Shown here: piece after piece, positions 8,577 through 16,998 of the stretch
Numbering within the stretch: the stretch's first letter is position 1
Layout of the letters: every line of letters begins with the position of its first letter
NCBI GenBank assembly: GCA_963753165.1
Contig: CAVWBP010000024.1
Coordinates: forward strand, 1-64,000
Origin: JAKLQR01 sp963753165
GTDB taxonomy: Bacteria > Nitrospirota > Thermodesulfovibrionia > Thermodesulfovibrionales > SM23-35
Direction of reading: 5' to 3'
Length of the DNA stretch: 64,000 nucleotides
Notes under the pieces: generated by a model
Told to the model about the DNA's origin: nothing
Databases searched by the model: none
The model's input: the letters and a program-made list of their open reading frames with translations, nothing else
Program-made: the position numbers and the translations under genes

Positions 8577-9128
8577 TCACAGGGTAATCACCACAAAAAA
8601 CCGTTCAATAGCACTGAGGGGGAGTCTGCGGATGATGATCTCAACCTCTCCTTCTTTTAGCATCTTCAATTCCTCAGAGACTTTTGGCCCCTTGCTTAAA
8701 ATGAGCCTGCCTCCCGGTTTTACCATGTGGGAGGTTTTTCTTATAAAGTCCTTGACGGAAAACAGTGCCCTTGAAACTGCCGTATCAACAGGGATTATAT
8801 CGCCGGGTGTCCTCGTATCTTCAACCCGTTTTTCTAGTACCGTGATCGCATCCAGATTCAGTGTTCTGATAATGTGGTTAAGGAAAGAGGATTTCTTAGC
8901 AGACGGCTCAACAAGGTACATATCAATTTCAGGGCGGATCAACTTCATCGGTATCCCCGGAAATCCGGCTCCGCTCCCGATATCTGCGACTGTTATTCTT
9001 TCAGCGGGCAGAACGTTCAGATAGAGCACGGAATCCAGGAAATGTTTTATGATTATGTCTTCATCCGTCCTGAGGCCTGTGAGGTTATGTATCTTATTCC
9101 ATTTCTTCAGTTCGGAAAGATACATCAT
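8577..9128 (-). CDS. rsmG: 16S rRNA (guanine527-N7)-methyltransferase RsmG
   Basis: Methylates N7 of G527 in 16S rRNA using SAM. Shown by WNKIHNLTGLR (~res 10-20), IKHFLDSVLYL, the SAM motif VADIGSGAGFPGIPMKLIRP (~res 47-66) and KGPKVSEEL near the end. Partner order mnmG-rsmG is the classic gidA-gidB pair. The ATG at 9128 leaves the protein short: in-frame codons upstream encode a conserved-looking helix (KELLKKGLEELGYPPDADRL) with no ATG/GTG/TTG before a stop. Translation may start at a non-standard codon (for example CTG at 9176) or a base may be wrong near 9180. Confidence 0.9.
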   Translation of the reverse strand: MMYLSELKKWNKIHNLTGLRTDEDIIIKHFLDSVLYLNVLPAERITVADIGSGAGFPGIPMKLIRPEIDMYLVEPSAKKSSFLNHIIRTLNLDAITVLEKRVEDTRTPGDIIPVDTAVSRALFSVKDFIRKTSHMVKPGGRLILSKGPKVSEELKMLKEGEVEIIIRRLPLSAIERFFVVITL

Positions 9129-9183
9129 GAAGGCATCCAGCCTGTCGGCGTCAGGGGGATATCCGAGTTCCTCCAGACCTTTT

Positions 9184-11037
9184 TTAAGAAGTTCTTTTAT
9201 CTTTCCGCTCTCTCTTTCTCCGTTCGATTGCCACCATTAACAGCGAGATAGCGGCAGGAGTGATGCCGGGGATCCTGCTCGCCTGACCGAGGTTTGCGGG
9301 CCTGACTTCCTGCAGTTTGCCGAGGACTTCACGGGAAAGTCCGTTGACCGCGGCATAATTGAAGTCTTCGGGTATGCCCTTTTCTTCTATCTTCTTGAGC
9401 TTCTCGGCCACCTCCATCTGGCGGACTATATACCCTTCATATTTGATCTGAATCTCAACCTGCTTCTTGATGACGGGAGCAAGGTTTTTATCGGAAGGTG
9501 AAACTTTGTCTATGAACGCATAGGTGAGTTCAGGCCTTTTCAGGAGCTGCTCCAGGGTTTCAGTCTTTGAGGGGTCGTCGTGCCTGACGCGTGTTTTCCC
9601 GAGGCGCTCACGCTCTTCGTGAATCAGCGTTTTCCTCTCGAGGAATTTCCCGTATACTTCGTCATCGAGAAGGCCGATTGCATGTCCTTTGTCCATAAGC
9701 CGGAGGTCTGCGTTGTCATGTCTGAGGAGAAGCCTGTACTCTGCCCTCGAAGTAAACATTCTGTAAGGCTCATTGGTGCCTTTTGTGATGAGGTCATCAA
9801 CAAGCACCCCGATATATGCTTCATCGCGGCCAAGGATGAGGGGTTCTTTGCCCTGGAGTTTCAACGCCGCATTGATCCCTGCCATAAGCCCCTGCGCAGC
9901 AGCTTCTTCATATCCTGAGGTCCCGTTGATCTGTCCGGCAAGAAAAAGTCCGTCGATATCCTTTGTCTCCAGTGTATTCTTCAGCTGTGCAGGAAACACA
10001 AAGTCGTATTCTATTGCATATCCGGGTCTCATGATCTCGACTGCTTCGAGCCCGGGTATCGTTCTCACAAATTTCACCTGGATATCATAGGGAAGGCTTG
10101 TCGGGATGCCGTTCGCATAGTATTCTTGTGTCTCAAGCCCTTCAGGTTCGAGAAAGACCTGGTGCCTGGGCCTCTCTGAGAAGCGCACTACCTTGTCCTC
10201 TATAGACGGACAATAACGTGCTCCGATCCCCTTGATCTTTCCGCTGTAGAGAGGAGAACGGTCGAGGTTATTCAGTATGACTGAATGGGTTTCAGGGTTT
10301 GTGTAGGTGATGAAGCACGGCAGCTGCGGATTGGTTATCTCCTCAGTGCTGTGGGAAAAAGGCTGAGGAGGATCATCGCCATACTGGGGCTCTGTCTTCG
10401 AAAAATCTATTGTCTTTGCGTCGAGGCGGGGCGGGGTGCCGGTCTTCAGTCGCCCCATTTGCAGTCCGAGATTCTGCAGGGAATCAGAAAGCCCTATCGA
10501 CGGGAATTCACCGGCCCTGCCCGCGGAAAAGTTCTCAAGCCCTATATGGATCAGCCCCTTCAGGAAAGTGCCTGTTGTTACAATCACTGCCCTTGCACCA
10601 TAGAAGACGCCGAGGGAGGTAAGCACACCCTTCACCCTGCCGTCTCCGACCTCGATTTTTTCGGCGAGAGCCTGCTTGATATCAAGGTTTTTCTGCGATT
10701 CGATACTCTGTCGCATTGCGAGCCGGTAGAGCACCCTGTCCGCCTGTGCGCGCAATGACCAGACCGCGGGACCCTTCGACATATTGAGCATCCTGAACTG
10801 GATACCGGCCCTGTCTGTGACCTTTGCCATCTCTCCCCCGAGGGCGTCAATCTCACGCACTATATGCCCCTTTGCAAGTCCCCCGACTGCAGGGTTGCAG
10901 GACATCTGTGCGATGGTGTCGAGGTTTATGGTGAAGAGGCAGGTGGAAAGGCCCATCCTTGCTGACGCAAGGGCGGCCTCGCAGCCTGCATGCCCTGCAC
11001 CGATTACGACCACCTCATAATCCCGTTCCCTGTACAT
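9184..11037 (-). CDS. mnmG: tRNA uridine-5-carboxymethylaminomethyl modification enzyme MnmG
   Basis: 617 aa, normal family length. FAD-binding subunit that with MnmE modifies U34 of tRNAs reading NNA/NNG. N-terminal dinucleotide motif VVIGAGHAGCEAALASARMG (~res 10-29), CNPAVGGLAKGHIVREIDAL (~res 46-65), the family signature ARYCPSIEDKVVRF (~res 274-287), FLAGQINGTSGYEEAAAQG (~res 365-383), and a helical C-terminus that ends with SRIPGITPAAISLLMVAIER. Starts at ATG 11037 with AAGGGATATG. Followed on the same strand by rsmG. Confidence 0.97.
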   Translation of the reverse strand: MYRERDYEVVVIGAGHAGCEAALASARMGLSTCLFTINLDTIAQMSCNPAVGGLAKGHIVREIDALGGEMAKVTDRAGIQFRMLNMSKGPAVWSLRAQADRVLYRLAMRQSIESQKNLDIKQALAEKIEVGDGRVKGVLTSLGVFYGARAVIVTTGTFLKGLIHIGLENFSAGRAGEFPSIGLSDSLQNLGLQMGRLKTGTPPRLDAKTIDFSKTEPQYGDDPPQPFSHSTEEITNPQLPCFITYTNPETHSVILNNLDRSPLYSGKIKGIGARYCPSIEDKVVRFSERPRHQVFLEPEGLETQEYYANGIPTSLPYDIQVKFVRTIPGLEAVEIMRPGYAIEYDFVFPAQLKNTLETKDIDGLFLAGQINGTSGYEEAAAQGLMAGINAALKLQGKEPLILGRDEAYIGVLVDDLITKGTNEPYRMFTSRAEYRLLLRHDNADLRLMDKGHAIGLLDDEVYGKFLERKTLIHEERERLGKTRVRHDDPSKTETLEQLLKRPELTYAFIDKVSPSDKNLAPVIKKQVEIQIKYEGYIVRQMEVAEKLKKIEEKGIPEDFNYAAVNGLSREVLGKLQEVRPANLGQASRIPGITPAAISLLMVAIERRKRERKDKRTS

Positions 11038-11100
11038 ATCCCTTACTATAAAAGATTCTCCCGGGCTTATTCAATTTCAGACCTTTCCAATATAGCTATT

Positions 11101-11300
11101 TCTGAAAAAACCATGAGGGATAAGGCTTAATTTCCAAATCGAACTAAACTCCCTCTGTTTCTGTGCAAACCTTTCCCTGACTTCTATGGCAGTGAACTAT
11201 GAAAAGTTGAGACCTCCGCTTCGTCTTCGGTCTCATCGAGGTTACCCGTGATTTCGATTTGGAAATGAAGCCTTATCCCTCATTCCTGAATATTTTGGAC
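11101..11300 (-). repeat. ~190-bp terminal-inverted-repeat element, copy A
   Basis: Terminal inverted repeats of 28 bp (27 identical) at 11115-11142 and 11254-11281 (GAGGGATAAGGCTTNATTTC...). On the minus strand the inner part reads ATCACGGGTAACCTCGATGA and then GACCGAAGACGAAGCGGAGG, which recurs in copies B (19171-19360) and C (43661-43850). A conserved flank TCCAAAATATTC precedes the element in all three copies. It fills the mnmG-radical SAM gap and encodes no protein I can see. Candidates: a MITE-like non-autonomous transposon or a structured RNA. Confidence 0.7.
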
Positions 11301-11331
11301 GGCAATGATTTAATCGAACAAAAAACACTTG

Positions 11332-11340
11332 TGGTATAAT
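11332..11340 (+). promoter_or_regulatory. Extended -10 promoter
   Basis: TGGTATAAT gives a consensus -10 (TATAAT, 11335-11340) with an extended TG. The -35 is poor (TTTAAT at 11309-11314, 20-nt gap). Transcription would start at about 11346-11348, on top of an ATG. It is placed to drive the radical SAM gene pair. Confidence 0.55.
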
Positions 11341-11345
11341 TTTGT

Positions 11346-11426
11346 ATGATCGAAAGGATTTCTTCTTGTGCGTTAAAAGATCAAATTTCCCTCAGCCCCT
11401 CTTTTCCTGAAGAGGGGAATTTATAA
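11346..11426 (+). CDS. Possible leaderless 26-aa leader peptide
   Basis: ATG at 11346 coincides with the predicted transcription start. The 26 codons (MIERISSCALKDQISLSPSF...) end 11 nt before the TTG start of the radical SAM gene. The 3' half lies in a CCCCTCTTTTCCTGAAGAGGGG hairpin of the repeat class seen elsewhere. It could be a leader peptide, a radical SAM substrate, or chance; there is no RBS. Kept only because of its exact fit between promoter and operon. Confidence 0.25.
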   Translation: MIERISSCALKDQISLSPSFPEEGNL

Positions 11427-11437
11427 AAAGGGCATCG

Positions 11438-12289
11438 TTGCTGCGGTATAGAGAAATATTCCTTGGCGGTGAATGCAACAATGCATGCCTTCATTGTTCC
11501 GCAGACCATAAAACTTCACCACAAAATGATTTTGCGACAATAGCGGCCGCAACAAGCCAGAGAGAAACCGATAGCATCGCGTTCTATGGTGGTGAACCGA
11601 CTGCCCGGCACGATATCTTCAATATTCTTCAGGTTGCCAGGGAAAATGGATACAGAAGAATCAAACTCTTTACAAACGGAAGGGCATTTTCTGATCCGCA
11701 CTATCTCCACAGAATTGTCGGCGCAGGGTGTTCTCTTTTTGACATAAAACTCTGGGCTTCGAACCCCTCTCTCCATGACCATATTACGAGGGTGAACGGA
11801 AGTTTCTGGGAGACAGTCCAGGGATTGCAAAATATCGCTGAACTTCCCCAGGAAAAATTTGTCTGCATACGCATCCCTGTCTGCAGGGAGAATGTCGCTG
11901 ATCTTGAAAATACTGTTACTACGGCATTGAACTTCGGAATCAACCGTATCATCCTCTCGGTGCACGATTATTCCATACCCTTCGGGTCTCTTCTCCCCCA
12001 CATCGCGAATTCTCTCAATATCAGTATTTTCAACCGTGTCTGGATCCTCACCGAGGGCGTTCCCTTCTGTGTCATGCAGGGGCTTGAACCGCATATCGGT
12101 GAACTTTTGTCCGGCCTGTCAGGGATTTACGAAAAAACGTTTCAGCACCATAACGCATGCATTCAATGCATCTTCAGGGAACTCTGCCCCGGCGCCGAGA
12201 CAAGATACCTCGCGCAATTCGGAGACCGGGAGTTTTCCCCTGTAACAGCCAATCAATACACCGAGAATATCAGGGCTTTCCATGTCTAA
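11438..12289 (+). CDS. Radical SAM protein with C-terminal cysteine motif
   Basis: 283 aa from a TTG start (RBS-like AAAGGG just upstream). The radical SAM cluster motif is GGECNNACLHCSAD (CxxxCxxC, ~res 10-23), followed by DSIAFYGGEPTARHDI (GGE motif, ~res 47-62) and CSLFDIKLWA. The C-terminus has CIQCIFRELCPG (~res 246-257), an abbreviated SPASM/twitch-like auxiliary cluster. Such proteins modify peptides or proteins, or act in cofactor synthesis. Overlaps the next radical SAM gene by 8 nt, so the two are one unit. No known RiPP precursor or transporter is adjacent; substrate unknown. Confidence 0.8.
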   Translation: MLRYREIFLGGECNNACLHCSADHKTSPQNDFATIAAATSQRETDSIAFYGGEPTARHDIFNILQVARENGYRRIKLFTNGRAFSDPHYLHRIVGAGCSLFDIKLWASNPSLHDHITRVNGSFWETVQGLQNIAELPQEKFVCIRIPVCRENVADLENTVTTALNFGINRIILSVHDYSIPFGSLLPHIANSLNISIFNRVWILTEGVPFCVMQGLEPHIGELLSGLSGIYEKTFQHHNACIQCIFRELCPGAETRYLAQFGDREFSPVTANQYTENIRAFHV

Positions 12290-13562
12290 GAAAAGAGTTC
12301 TCCTCCTCTCATTCAACTGGGCAAACCATTTCTCTCTTGCACTCGGGTATCTCAAGGCCTATGCGTTGAAAGACGCCTTCATCCGGAATGCTGCCGAGAT
12401 AGAGATCATCGACTTCGACACAGAGATGCTCAATGTGCAGCAGGTCGTCTATTATCTGACCCAGTTCAGGCCCGATATGATTGGGTTTTCCTGTTATTGC
12501 TGGAATATCAGCAAGGTTCTTGACACCGCACGGATAATAAAAACGATTCGCCCTGAAACAAAGATTGTGCTCGGCGGTCCGGAAGTCGGACCGGTCGGTG
12601 AAAAATATCTCCGTGAAAATCCTTCTGTCGATTTTGTGGTGAAAGGGGAAGGGGAATTTACCTTTTCAGAACTCCTGCGGTGGTATGCGGGGGAAGGCCG
12701 TCTCGAAGATATTCAGGGCATAAGTTTCCGGAACAATGGGCAAATTCAGACAAACCCGGACAGGCCGCCCATTGAAGACCTTGGCATGATCCCTTCTCCC
12801 TATCTGGAGGGGATCCTTTCCCCAAGGGACAAGGTGACCTATATAGAAACCTATCGCGGTTGTATGTTCAAATGCCATTACTGTTTTGAAGGGAAAAACA
12901 TTCCAAGGCTGCGGTTTTTCCCTGAGGAGCGGGTCAGGAGCGAAATAGAACTCGTCCTGGGCCGTCCGGAGATAAAAAGCTTCCACTTCGTCGATACGGT
13001 CTTTAACTGCAGGAAAGAGTATCTGAAGAAAACAGTAGAGATGATATCACGGGCTAACCGGTATGGGGCTGAATTGCGGACAGTCGAGATTATTGCAGAA
13101 TTTGTTGATGAGGAAACAATAGCTCTTTTCAAACAGGCGAATATCAAGAGCATTGAAACAGGTCCGCAGACAGTGCATAAAGACACGCTGAAGAATGTCA
13201 ACCGCTATTTCAATGAAGAAAAATACAAAAACGCGGTGAGGCTCCTCGAAACAAACGGGATAGAAGTTACTTCGGACCTGATCATCGGGCTGCCCGGCGA
13301 TAACTTTTTCAAATTTGCCAAATCAGTAAAAACAATTATGGATATGCATCCCTCGAACATTGTTTTCAGCATACTCCATGTGCTTCCGGGCACTGTCCTT
13401 TATGAAAAGAGTGAGGAATTCGACCTGAAATTCGATGACAAAGCCCCCCATCTCGTCTTAAGCGCTCCTGATTTCCCCTACGAAGATATCGACAAAGCGG
13501 TTATCATGGCGTACAGCCTGGACAAGGAATACAACATCAGACCGCCATCGATCAGCGGTTGA
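12282..13562 (+). CDS. B12-binding-type radical SAM protein
   Basis: 426 aa. Residues 1-140 form a Rossmann-like cobalamin-binding-type domain (RPDMIGFSCYCWNISKVLD, KIVLGGPEVGPVGEKYL, VDFVVKGEGEFTFSELLRW), but the DxHxxG cobalamin-ligand motif is absent. The radical SAM cluster is YRGCMFKCHYCFEGKN (CxxxCxxC, ~res 192-207), with downstream SIETGPQTVHKDTLKNVNR and TSDLIIGLPGD. This is the class B family that includes methyltransferases and MiaB-like enzymes; the reaction is not predictable. Coupled to the radical SAM gene before it by an 8-nt overlap. Confidence 0.85.
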   Translation: MSKKRVLLLSFNWANHFSLALGYLKAYALKDAFIRNAAEIEIIDFDTEMLNVQQVVYYLTQFRPDMIGFSCYCWNISKVLDTARIIKTIRPETKIVLGGPEVGPVGEKYLRENPSVDFVVKGEGEFTFSELLRWYAGEGRLEDIQGISFRNNGQIQTNPDRPPIEDLGMIPSPYLEGILSPRDKVTYIETYRGCMFKCHYCFEGKNIPRLRFFPEERVRSEIELVLGRPEIKSFHFVDTVFNCRKEYLKKTVEMISRANRYGAELRTVEIIAEFVDEETIALFKQANIKSIETGPQTVHKDTLKNVNRYFNEEKYKNAVRLLETNGIEVTSDLIIGLPGDNFFKFAKSVKTIMDMHPSNIVFSILHVLPGTVLYEKSEEFDLKFDDKAPHLVLSAPDFPYEDIDKAVIMAYSLDKEYNIRPPSISG

Positions 13563-13617
13563 TCAAATACTATCCAACCCTGCATAACATATACAATTGA
13601 CCTTGTCCCTTAAGGAT

Positions 13618-14124
13618 TTACACATAGGCTTCTTCGGCAATTGTAGTTGCAATGCTTGTTGTTTTGGGTACGTAACGGAAGGTTATTTTTAACCCATGAC
13701 CATCATAACAGGAACAAGTATCATTCGAGAAATCATGGTGAACGTTTCCCATTTCGAAGATTTCTTTTTTTAAAGGACGCAGTTTCAGTGAATTGAACTT
13801 AACCGCTTTCGATTTTGCAAACCATCCCTGAAAAAATATCTGAGCACGAAAATTCACAAGTCTTCCTTTATAGAAGATGAGATCGAGAATGCCCCATCTT
13901 TTCTCTGATTCTTTAAATTGAAATACCTTTTTCTCAGCACCTGCAGGCCAGGATGCACCTATAGCCATGGTTTCAGTCTGAGTGCTATCTGTTATATCCG
14001 TCAAACAATCTCTGCCAAATCGGTCAAAAATGTCTAAGGGGGAATGAAGTTCTCTGAAATCCTTGAGAAATTCGGATACAAGAGTCAAATAACGAATTTT
14101 ACCATCAGGTTCGTATTGCCGCAT
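13618..14124 (-). CDS. Hypothetical protein, 168 aa
   Basis: Not recognised. Mixed alpha/beta composition without signal peptide or membrane segment. Visible features are LTLVSEFLKDFRELHSPLD near the N-terminus, a Trp/Phe-rich middle (FFQGWFAKSKAVKF) and a C-terminal NDTCSCYDGHGLKITFRYVP. RBS AAAGGAG precedes the ATG, which supports expression. It stands alone, convergent with the radical SAM operon and followed upstream by mgsA on the same strand (gap ~70 nt). Confidence 0.6.
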   Translation of the reverse strand: MRQYEPDGKIRYLTLVSEFLKDFRELHSPLDIFDRFGRDCLTDITDSTQTETMAIGASWPAGAEKKVFQFKESEKRWGILDLIFYKGRLVNFRAQIFFQGWFAKSKAVKFNSLKLRPLKKEIFEMGNVHHDFSNDTCSCYDGHGLKITFRYVPKTTSIATTIAEEAYV

Positions 14125-14195
14125 CTAATCTCCTTTTATTTATCTTTTCTCATGCAATTTTTAGTTCTTTGTATGGCAAAGTCTTTTGAATAGTA

Positions 14196-14669
14196 TCATT
14201 CATAGCTAAGAGTGCGTTTCATATACCTGGAATAATCCTTCATTATCGGTTCATACTTCGTGTTTAATAAAGATGATGATATCATGAAATCGGCTGTTGA
14301 ACGATTACATGCAGTCGGAATGTTGTATAAAACTGCAATCCTCAGTAAGGCCTTTACATCAACATCATGCGGTTGCGGCTCCATAGGGTCCCAAAGGAAG
14401 ATTACCAAATCAATGTCTCCCTCCGCTATCATGGCCCCTAATTGTTGGTCTCCTCCCAAAGGTCCCGATTTCAATAAAGTTATTTCATATTGAACAGTGT
14501 CTTCTTTTTTCAGTTTCGCTTTGATAGTCTGTTCAATTAATCTTCCGGTAGTTCCTGTACATATTAATTTATGGACTATTAACAATTTATAGTTCCATTC
14601 AACCCATTCGACTAAATCTTTTTTGCGATTATCATGGGCTACCAGCGCAATCCTTTTGATTTCTTTCAT
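14196..14669 (-). CDS. mgsA: Methylglyoxal synthase
   Basis: Converts dihydroxyacetone phosphate to methylglyoxal plus phosphate, a bypass of lower glycolysis under phosphate limitation. 157 aa, typical length. Motifs: IALVAHDNRKKDLVEWV (~res 7-23), CTGTTGRLIE (phosphate binding, ~res 37-46), LKSGPLGGDQQLGAMI (~res 65-80), IDLVIFLWDPMEPQPHDVDV (catalytic Asp and His, ~res 85-104) and IPTACNRSTADFMI. Single gene, RBS GAGAGG. Possibly related to the phosphate-uptake genes elsewhere in the window, but not linked. Confidence 0.95.
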   Translation of the reverse strand: MKEIKRIALVAHDNRKKDLVEWVEWNYKLLIVHKLICTGTTGRLIEQTIKAKLKKEDTVQYEITLLKSGPLGGDQQLGAMIAEGDIDLVIFLWDPMEPQPHDVDVKALLRIAVLYNIPTACNRSTADFMISSSLLNTKYEPIMKDYSRYMKRTLSYE

Positions 14670-14816
14670 ATATGCCTCTCAAGTAACCGAACAATAAGCA
14701 GTTTTTTGATTTCCTGCTCTTACCTCCCAACACATAAACGTATCTCTATTGTGAGATCGGAGAAGATGGTAACTTTTATCTTTTTGTGCTCAGCGACGAA
14801 GAAATTGCAATTCAGT

Positions 14817-15047
14817 TTAATCCAATATTTCGAGAACGAAACGCCTGTCAAGCTTAGTGCCGGCAGCGCTCATTATTGTTCTCATTGCATGTGCCGTATT
14901 CCCCCGCTTTCCGACAACCTTCCCAATATCACTTGCAGCGACACGCAATTCAAACACAGAGGTTTTTTCTCCGTCTGCCACCGTAACTACAACCTCCTCA
15001 GGATTATCCACCAGATATTTCGCCATAAGTTCAACGAGTGCTTTCAT
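14817..15047 (-). CDS. khpA: KH-domain RNA-binding protein KhpA
   Basis: 76 aa starting at the ATG 15047 preceded by GGAGG; a longer frame to 15089 exists but lacks an RBS. One KH domain with the GxxG loop in IGKVVGKRGNTAHAMRTIMS. KhpA proteins bind RNA, often with KhpB/EloR, and affect cell division and small RNAs. Lies between rpsU and mgsA on the minus strand. Confidence 0.9.
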   Translation of the reverse strand: MKALVELMAKYLVDNPEEVVVTVADGEKTSVFELRVAASDIGKVVGKRGNTAHAMRTIMSAAGTKLDRRFVLEILD

Positions 15048-15134
15048 AGCAACCTCCATAAGCAAGTGGGCTGTTTTATACTGGCCCATAATTAATAAGA
15101 GTTTCTTTTCAGGAATCTGCGCTTTTATCTGAAT

Positions 15135-15329
15135 TTATGCGCGTTTCTTATATCTTAGAGCCTTCATCCTTCTCTTCTTTGCATCTCTTTGCTTGCGTTT
15201 TGCTTTTTCAGAAGGCTTTTCATAAGATTTTCTTCGTTTTATTTCTCTAAAAAGGCCTTCTTTTTGTAATTTACGCTTAAGGACTTTCAGTGCCCCTTCG
15301 ACGTTATTTTCATTGACTTTAATCTCCAA
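15135..15329 (-). CDS. rpsU: 30S ribosomal protein S21
   Basis: 64 aa, highly basic. N-terminal MEIKVNENNVEGALKVLKRK, then EIKRRKSYEKPSEKAKRK, as in S21. Part of the 30S platform, helps mRNA binding. No dnaG/rpoD neighbours as in enterobacteria; khpA follows downstream. Confidence 0.95.
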   Translation of the reverse strand: MEIKVNENNVEGALKVLKRKLQKEGLFREIKRRKSYEKPSEKAKRKQRDAKKRRMKALRYKKRA

Positions 15330-15466
15330 AAACTATCTCCAAAGTATTGCATGAAATATTTCCGACATACATTTTCCCCATTTTCAATCTCCTTTTCTGT
15401 ATATGAAACCCCTGATCTTTTCATGCCCCCTTATACAGCCTTGGGTATAGCTTCCAGATCTTCTTC

Positions 15467-15751
15467 TCATTCTTTGTGTGTCCTTGTTTCTGGTTCTGCA
15501 CCACAATATTTTTCCAAAAACTCTCTCCTGCTTGTCTTATGTCCCAAACATAGACCAGAAACATCCATCCTGTTGCATCCTAAGGTATGACAACGTCCCT
15601 GTGAGTTTATAACTTGAGAATGAAACAGCATGCCTTTCTGATCTCCATTCTCTATATAACGGACATGAGGCAAAATGATAGATTTCCCAATATGATATGC
15701 GTTTTTATTCTCCTTACTCTTATGTGTGCATTTGCTTATATAAAGTGGCAA
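15467..15751 (-). CDS. Possible small Cys-rich protein, 94 aa
   Basis: Not recognised. Composition is protein-like, with a Cys/His set in the C-terminal half (GRCHTLGCNRMDVSGLCLGH and EKYCG) that could bind a metal. No clear RBS, and the flanking DNA is AT-rich, so this may be chance. The region between it and the next gene (15752-16022) holds nothing I can name. Confidence 0.3.
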   Translation of the reverse strand: MPLYISKCTHKSKENKNAYHIGKSIILPHVRYIENGDQKGMLFHSQVINSQGRCHTLGCNRMDVSGLCLGHKTSRREFLEKYCGAEPETRTHKE

Positions 15752-16022
15752 GAAAGTCCTTTCTCAAAGATGAAAACCATAAAATGTTCATAAATTTGGG
15801 AGACCGCTAAAAGGTGAGCGTTGCGAAATGAAATCTATTTATCAGTGCCCCTATTCGACTATTTCCTTTTTTTCTCTTGTATTAAGCATAACATATTATC
15901 TTAATCTTATTTTTACAGACGTGACTGCTTGGAATCCTTTGATAGTATTTTAAGGAGAATAACGACTTCAGCGAGGGCGCTAAACAGAAGGTCATCCATG
16001 AAACAACAACTTTAGGAGCGAT

Positions 16023-16392
16023 TTATGCGTATTGTATGGCAACTTCATAGACAATATCCGAGTGGTTGGTAGAAGAATCTGTGCCTTTGCAGCTGAGTGC
16101 TCCTTTTGCCTCCACTGTACGGTTTCTGATCATCGTGGTTATAACCTGGGTGAGATCAAATCCACCATCAACACAGTCTTTTCTTAAGCAATTTACTCAC
16201 GAAAAAAGCATAGCTGCCGGGAGTGAAATGAAAGGTCCTGAGTATCGATTTTGTCCCCTTCTGGTTATAGGTCATATTCATGTCGATGCTTGCAACCTCA
16301 GGAAAGTGTGTCTCTATAGAGCCTGCGTCACGTCTCTGCTGCATCATCTCCTGCTTCCTCTCCATCATTGCTGCATGCTTATTATTATTCAT
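16023..16392 (-). pseudogene. Small conserved-type protein with one frameshift
   Basis: From the ATG at 16392 (GAGAGG RBS) the frame reads MNNNKHAAMMERKQEMMQQR, then FPEVASIDMNMTYNQKGTKS and RTFHFTPGSYAFF. A one-base shift near 16200 then allows DCVDGGFDLTQVITTMIRNR, VEAKGALSCKGTDS and HSDIVYEVAIQYA to the stop at 16023. The two halves fit one ~122-aa protein whose C-terminal half is well formed. No function known. A single indel could be a sequencing error. Confidence 0.65.
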
Positions 16393-16454
16393 GTCCCTCT
16401 CATTCTTTTCAAAGGAGAAGGCCCCCTCCACCGGAGGGAGCCTTGCCCAATTAA

Positions 16455-16655
16455 TTAGAGTTTGACTACATTGATTGCTTTGGGACCTTTCGGGCCTTGT
16501 TCAGTATCAAAGCTGACGTTGTCACCTTCGGCAAGGCTTTTAAAGCCACTGCCCTGAATAGACGTATGGTGGACAAAAACATCAGTATTGTCTTCAGCAG
16601 TAATGAAGCCAAAACCTTTGCTGTCGTTGAACCACTTCACAGTTCCTTGTGTCAT
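16455..16655 (-). CDS. csp: Cold-shock protein
   Basis: 66 aa cold-shock domain: GTVKWFNDSKGFGFITAED (RNP-1 KGFGFI, ~res 13-18) and DVFVHHTSIQ (RNP-2, ~res 26-35), ending PKAINVVKL. Binds single-stranded RNA/DNA as an RNA chaperone. It has a ~115-nt untranslated leader containing an intrinsic terminator (see 16703-16737), suggesting attenuation. Confidence 0.95.
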   Translation of the reverse strand: MTQGTVKWFNDSKGFGFITAEDNTDVFVHHTSIQGSGFKSLAEGDNVSFDTEQGPKGPKAINVVKL

Positions 16656-16702
16656 TTTGTTTACCTCCTTATCGTTAAACTAAAATCTCAGAAGGACTCA
16701 AT

Positions 16703-16737
16703 AAAAAAAGGCCACAAAGCTAAAAGTCTTTGTGGCC
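16703..16737 (-). terminator. Terminator hairpin inside the csp leader (possible attenuator)
   Basis: Perfect 10-bp stem GGCCACAAAG/CTTTGTGGCC (16728-16737 with 16710-16719) with an 8-nt loop, followed on the minus strand by seven T. It lies ~30 nt after the predicted csp start site and ~50 nt before the csp ATG, so it could stop csp transcripts early. Confidence 0.8.
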
Positions 16738-16775
16738 TTCTGTGAACGCAAAAACTTCTAAAATCTTATTAGTAC

Positions 16776-16803
16776 ATTATCATGTGCTAAGCAAATTAGT
16801 CAA
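16776..16803 (-). promoter_or_regulatory. Sigma-70 promoter for csp
   Basis: Minus-strand TTGACT (16798-16803), 16-nt spacer, GATAAT (16776-16781). Predicted start near 16769, giving a ~115-nt leader to csp. Confidence 0.6.
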
Positions 16804-16998
16804 GGTAATTCGGGCATACCGGCACATCGTGGAAACCTGATGTGCTGCGGGAACCTGTGCTTCGTATTCGATCTCATCTGGGAATGCAATATCCCATAAC
16901 TTCCTGCAGGTTGAACTAGTTGTTCGGGACAGGTCTGCCTTCTCGCCAAAGATAAATGAAGGGGTGTATATTCTGCGATTTTAAAGGTAAAATAATCA

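Noticed and set aside
12282..13562. MiaB/RimO tRNA or ribosomal protein methylthiotransferase
   Set aside because: The N-terminal domain is B12-binding-like, without the UPF0004 cysteines or a TRAM domain, so the specific name is not supported.
16066..16458. 130-aa plus-strand ORF
   Set aside because: Antisense to a better-supported frameshifted gene on the minus strand (16023-16392); a shadow frame.
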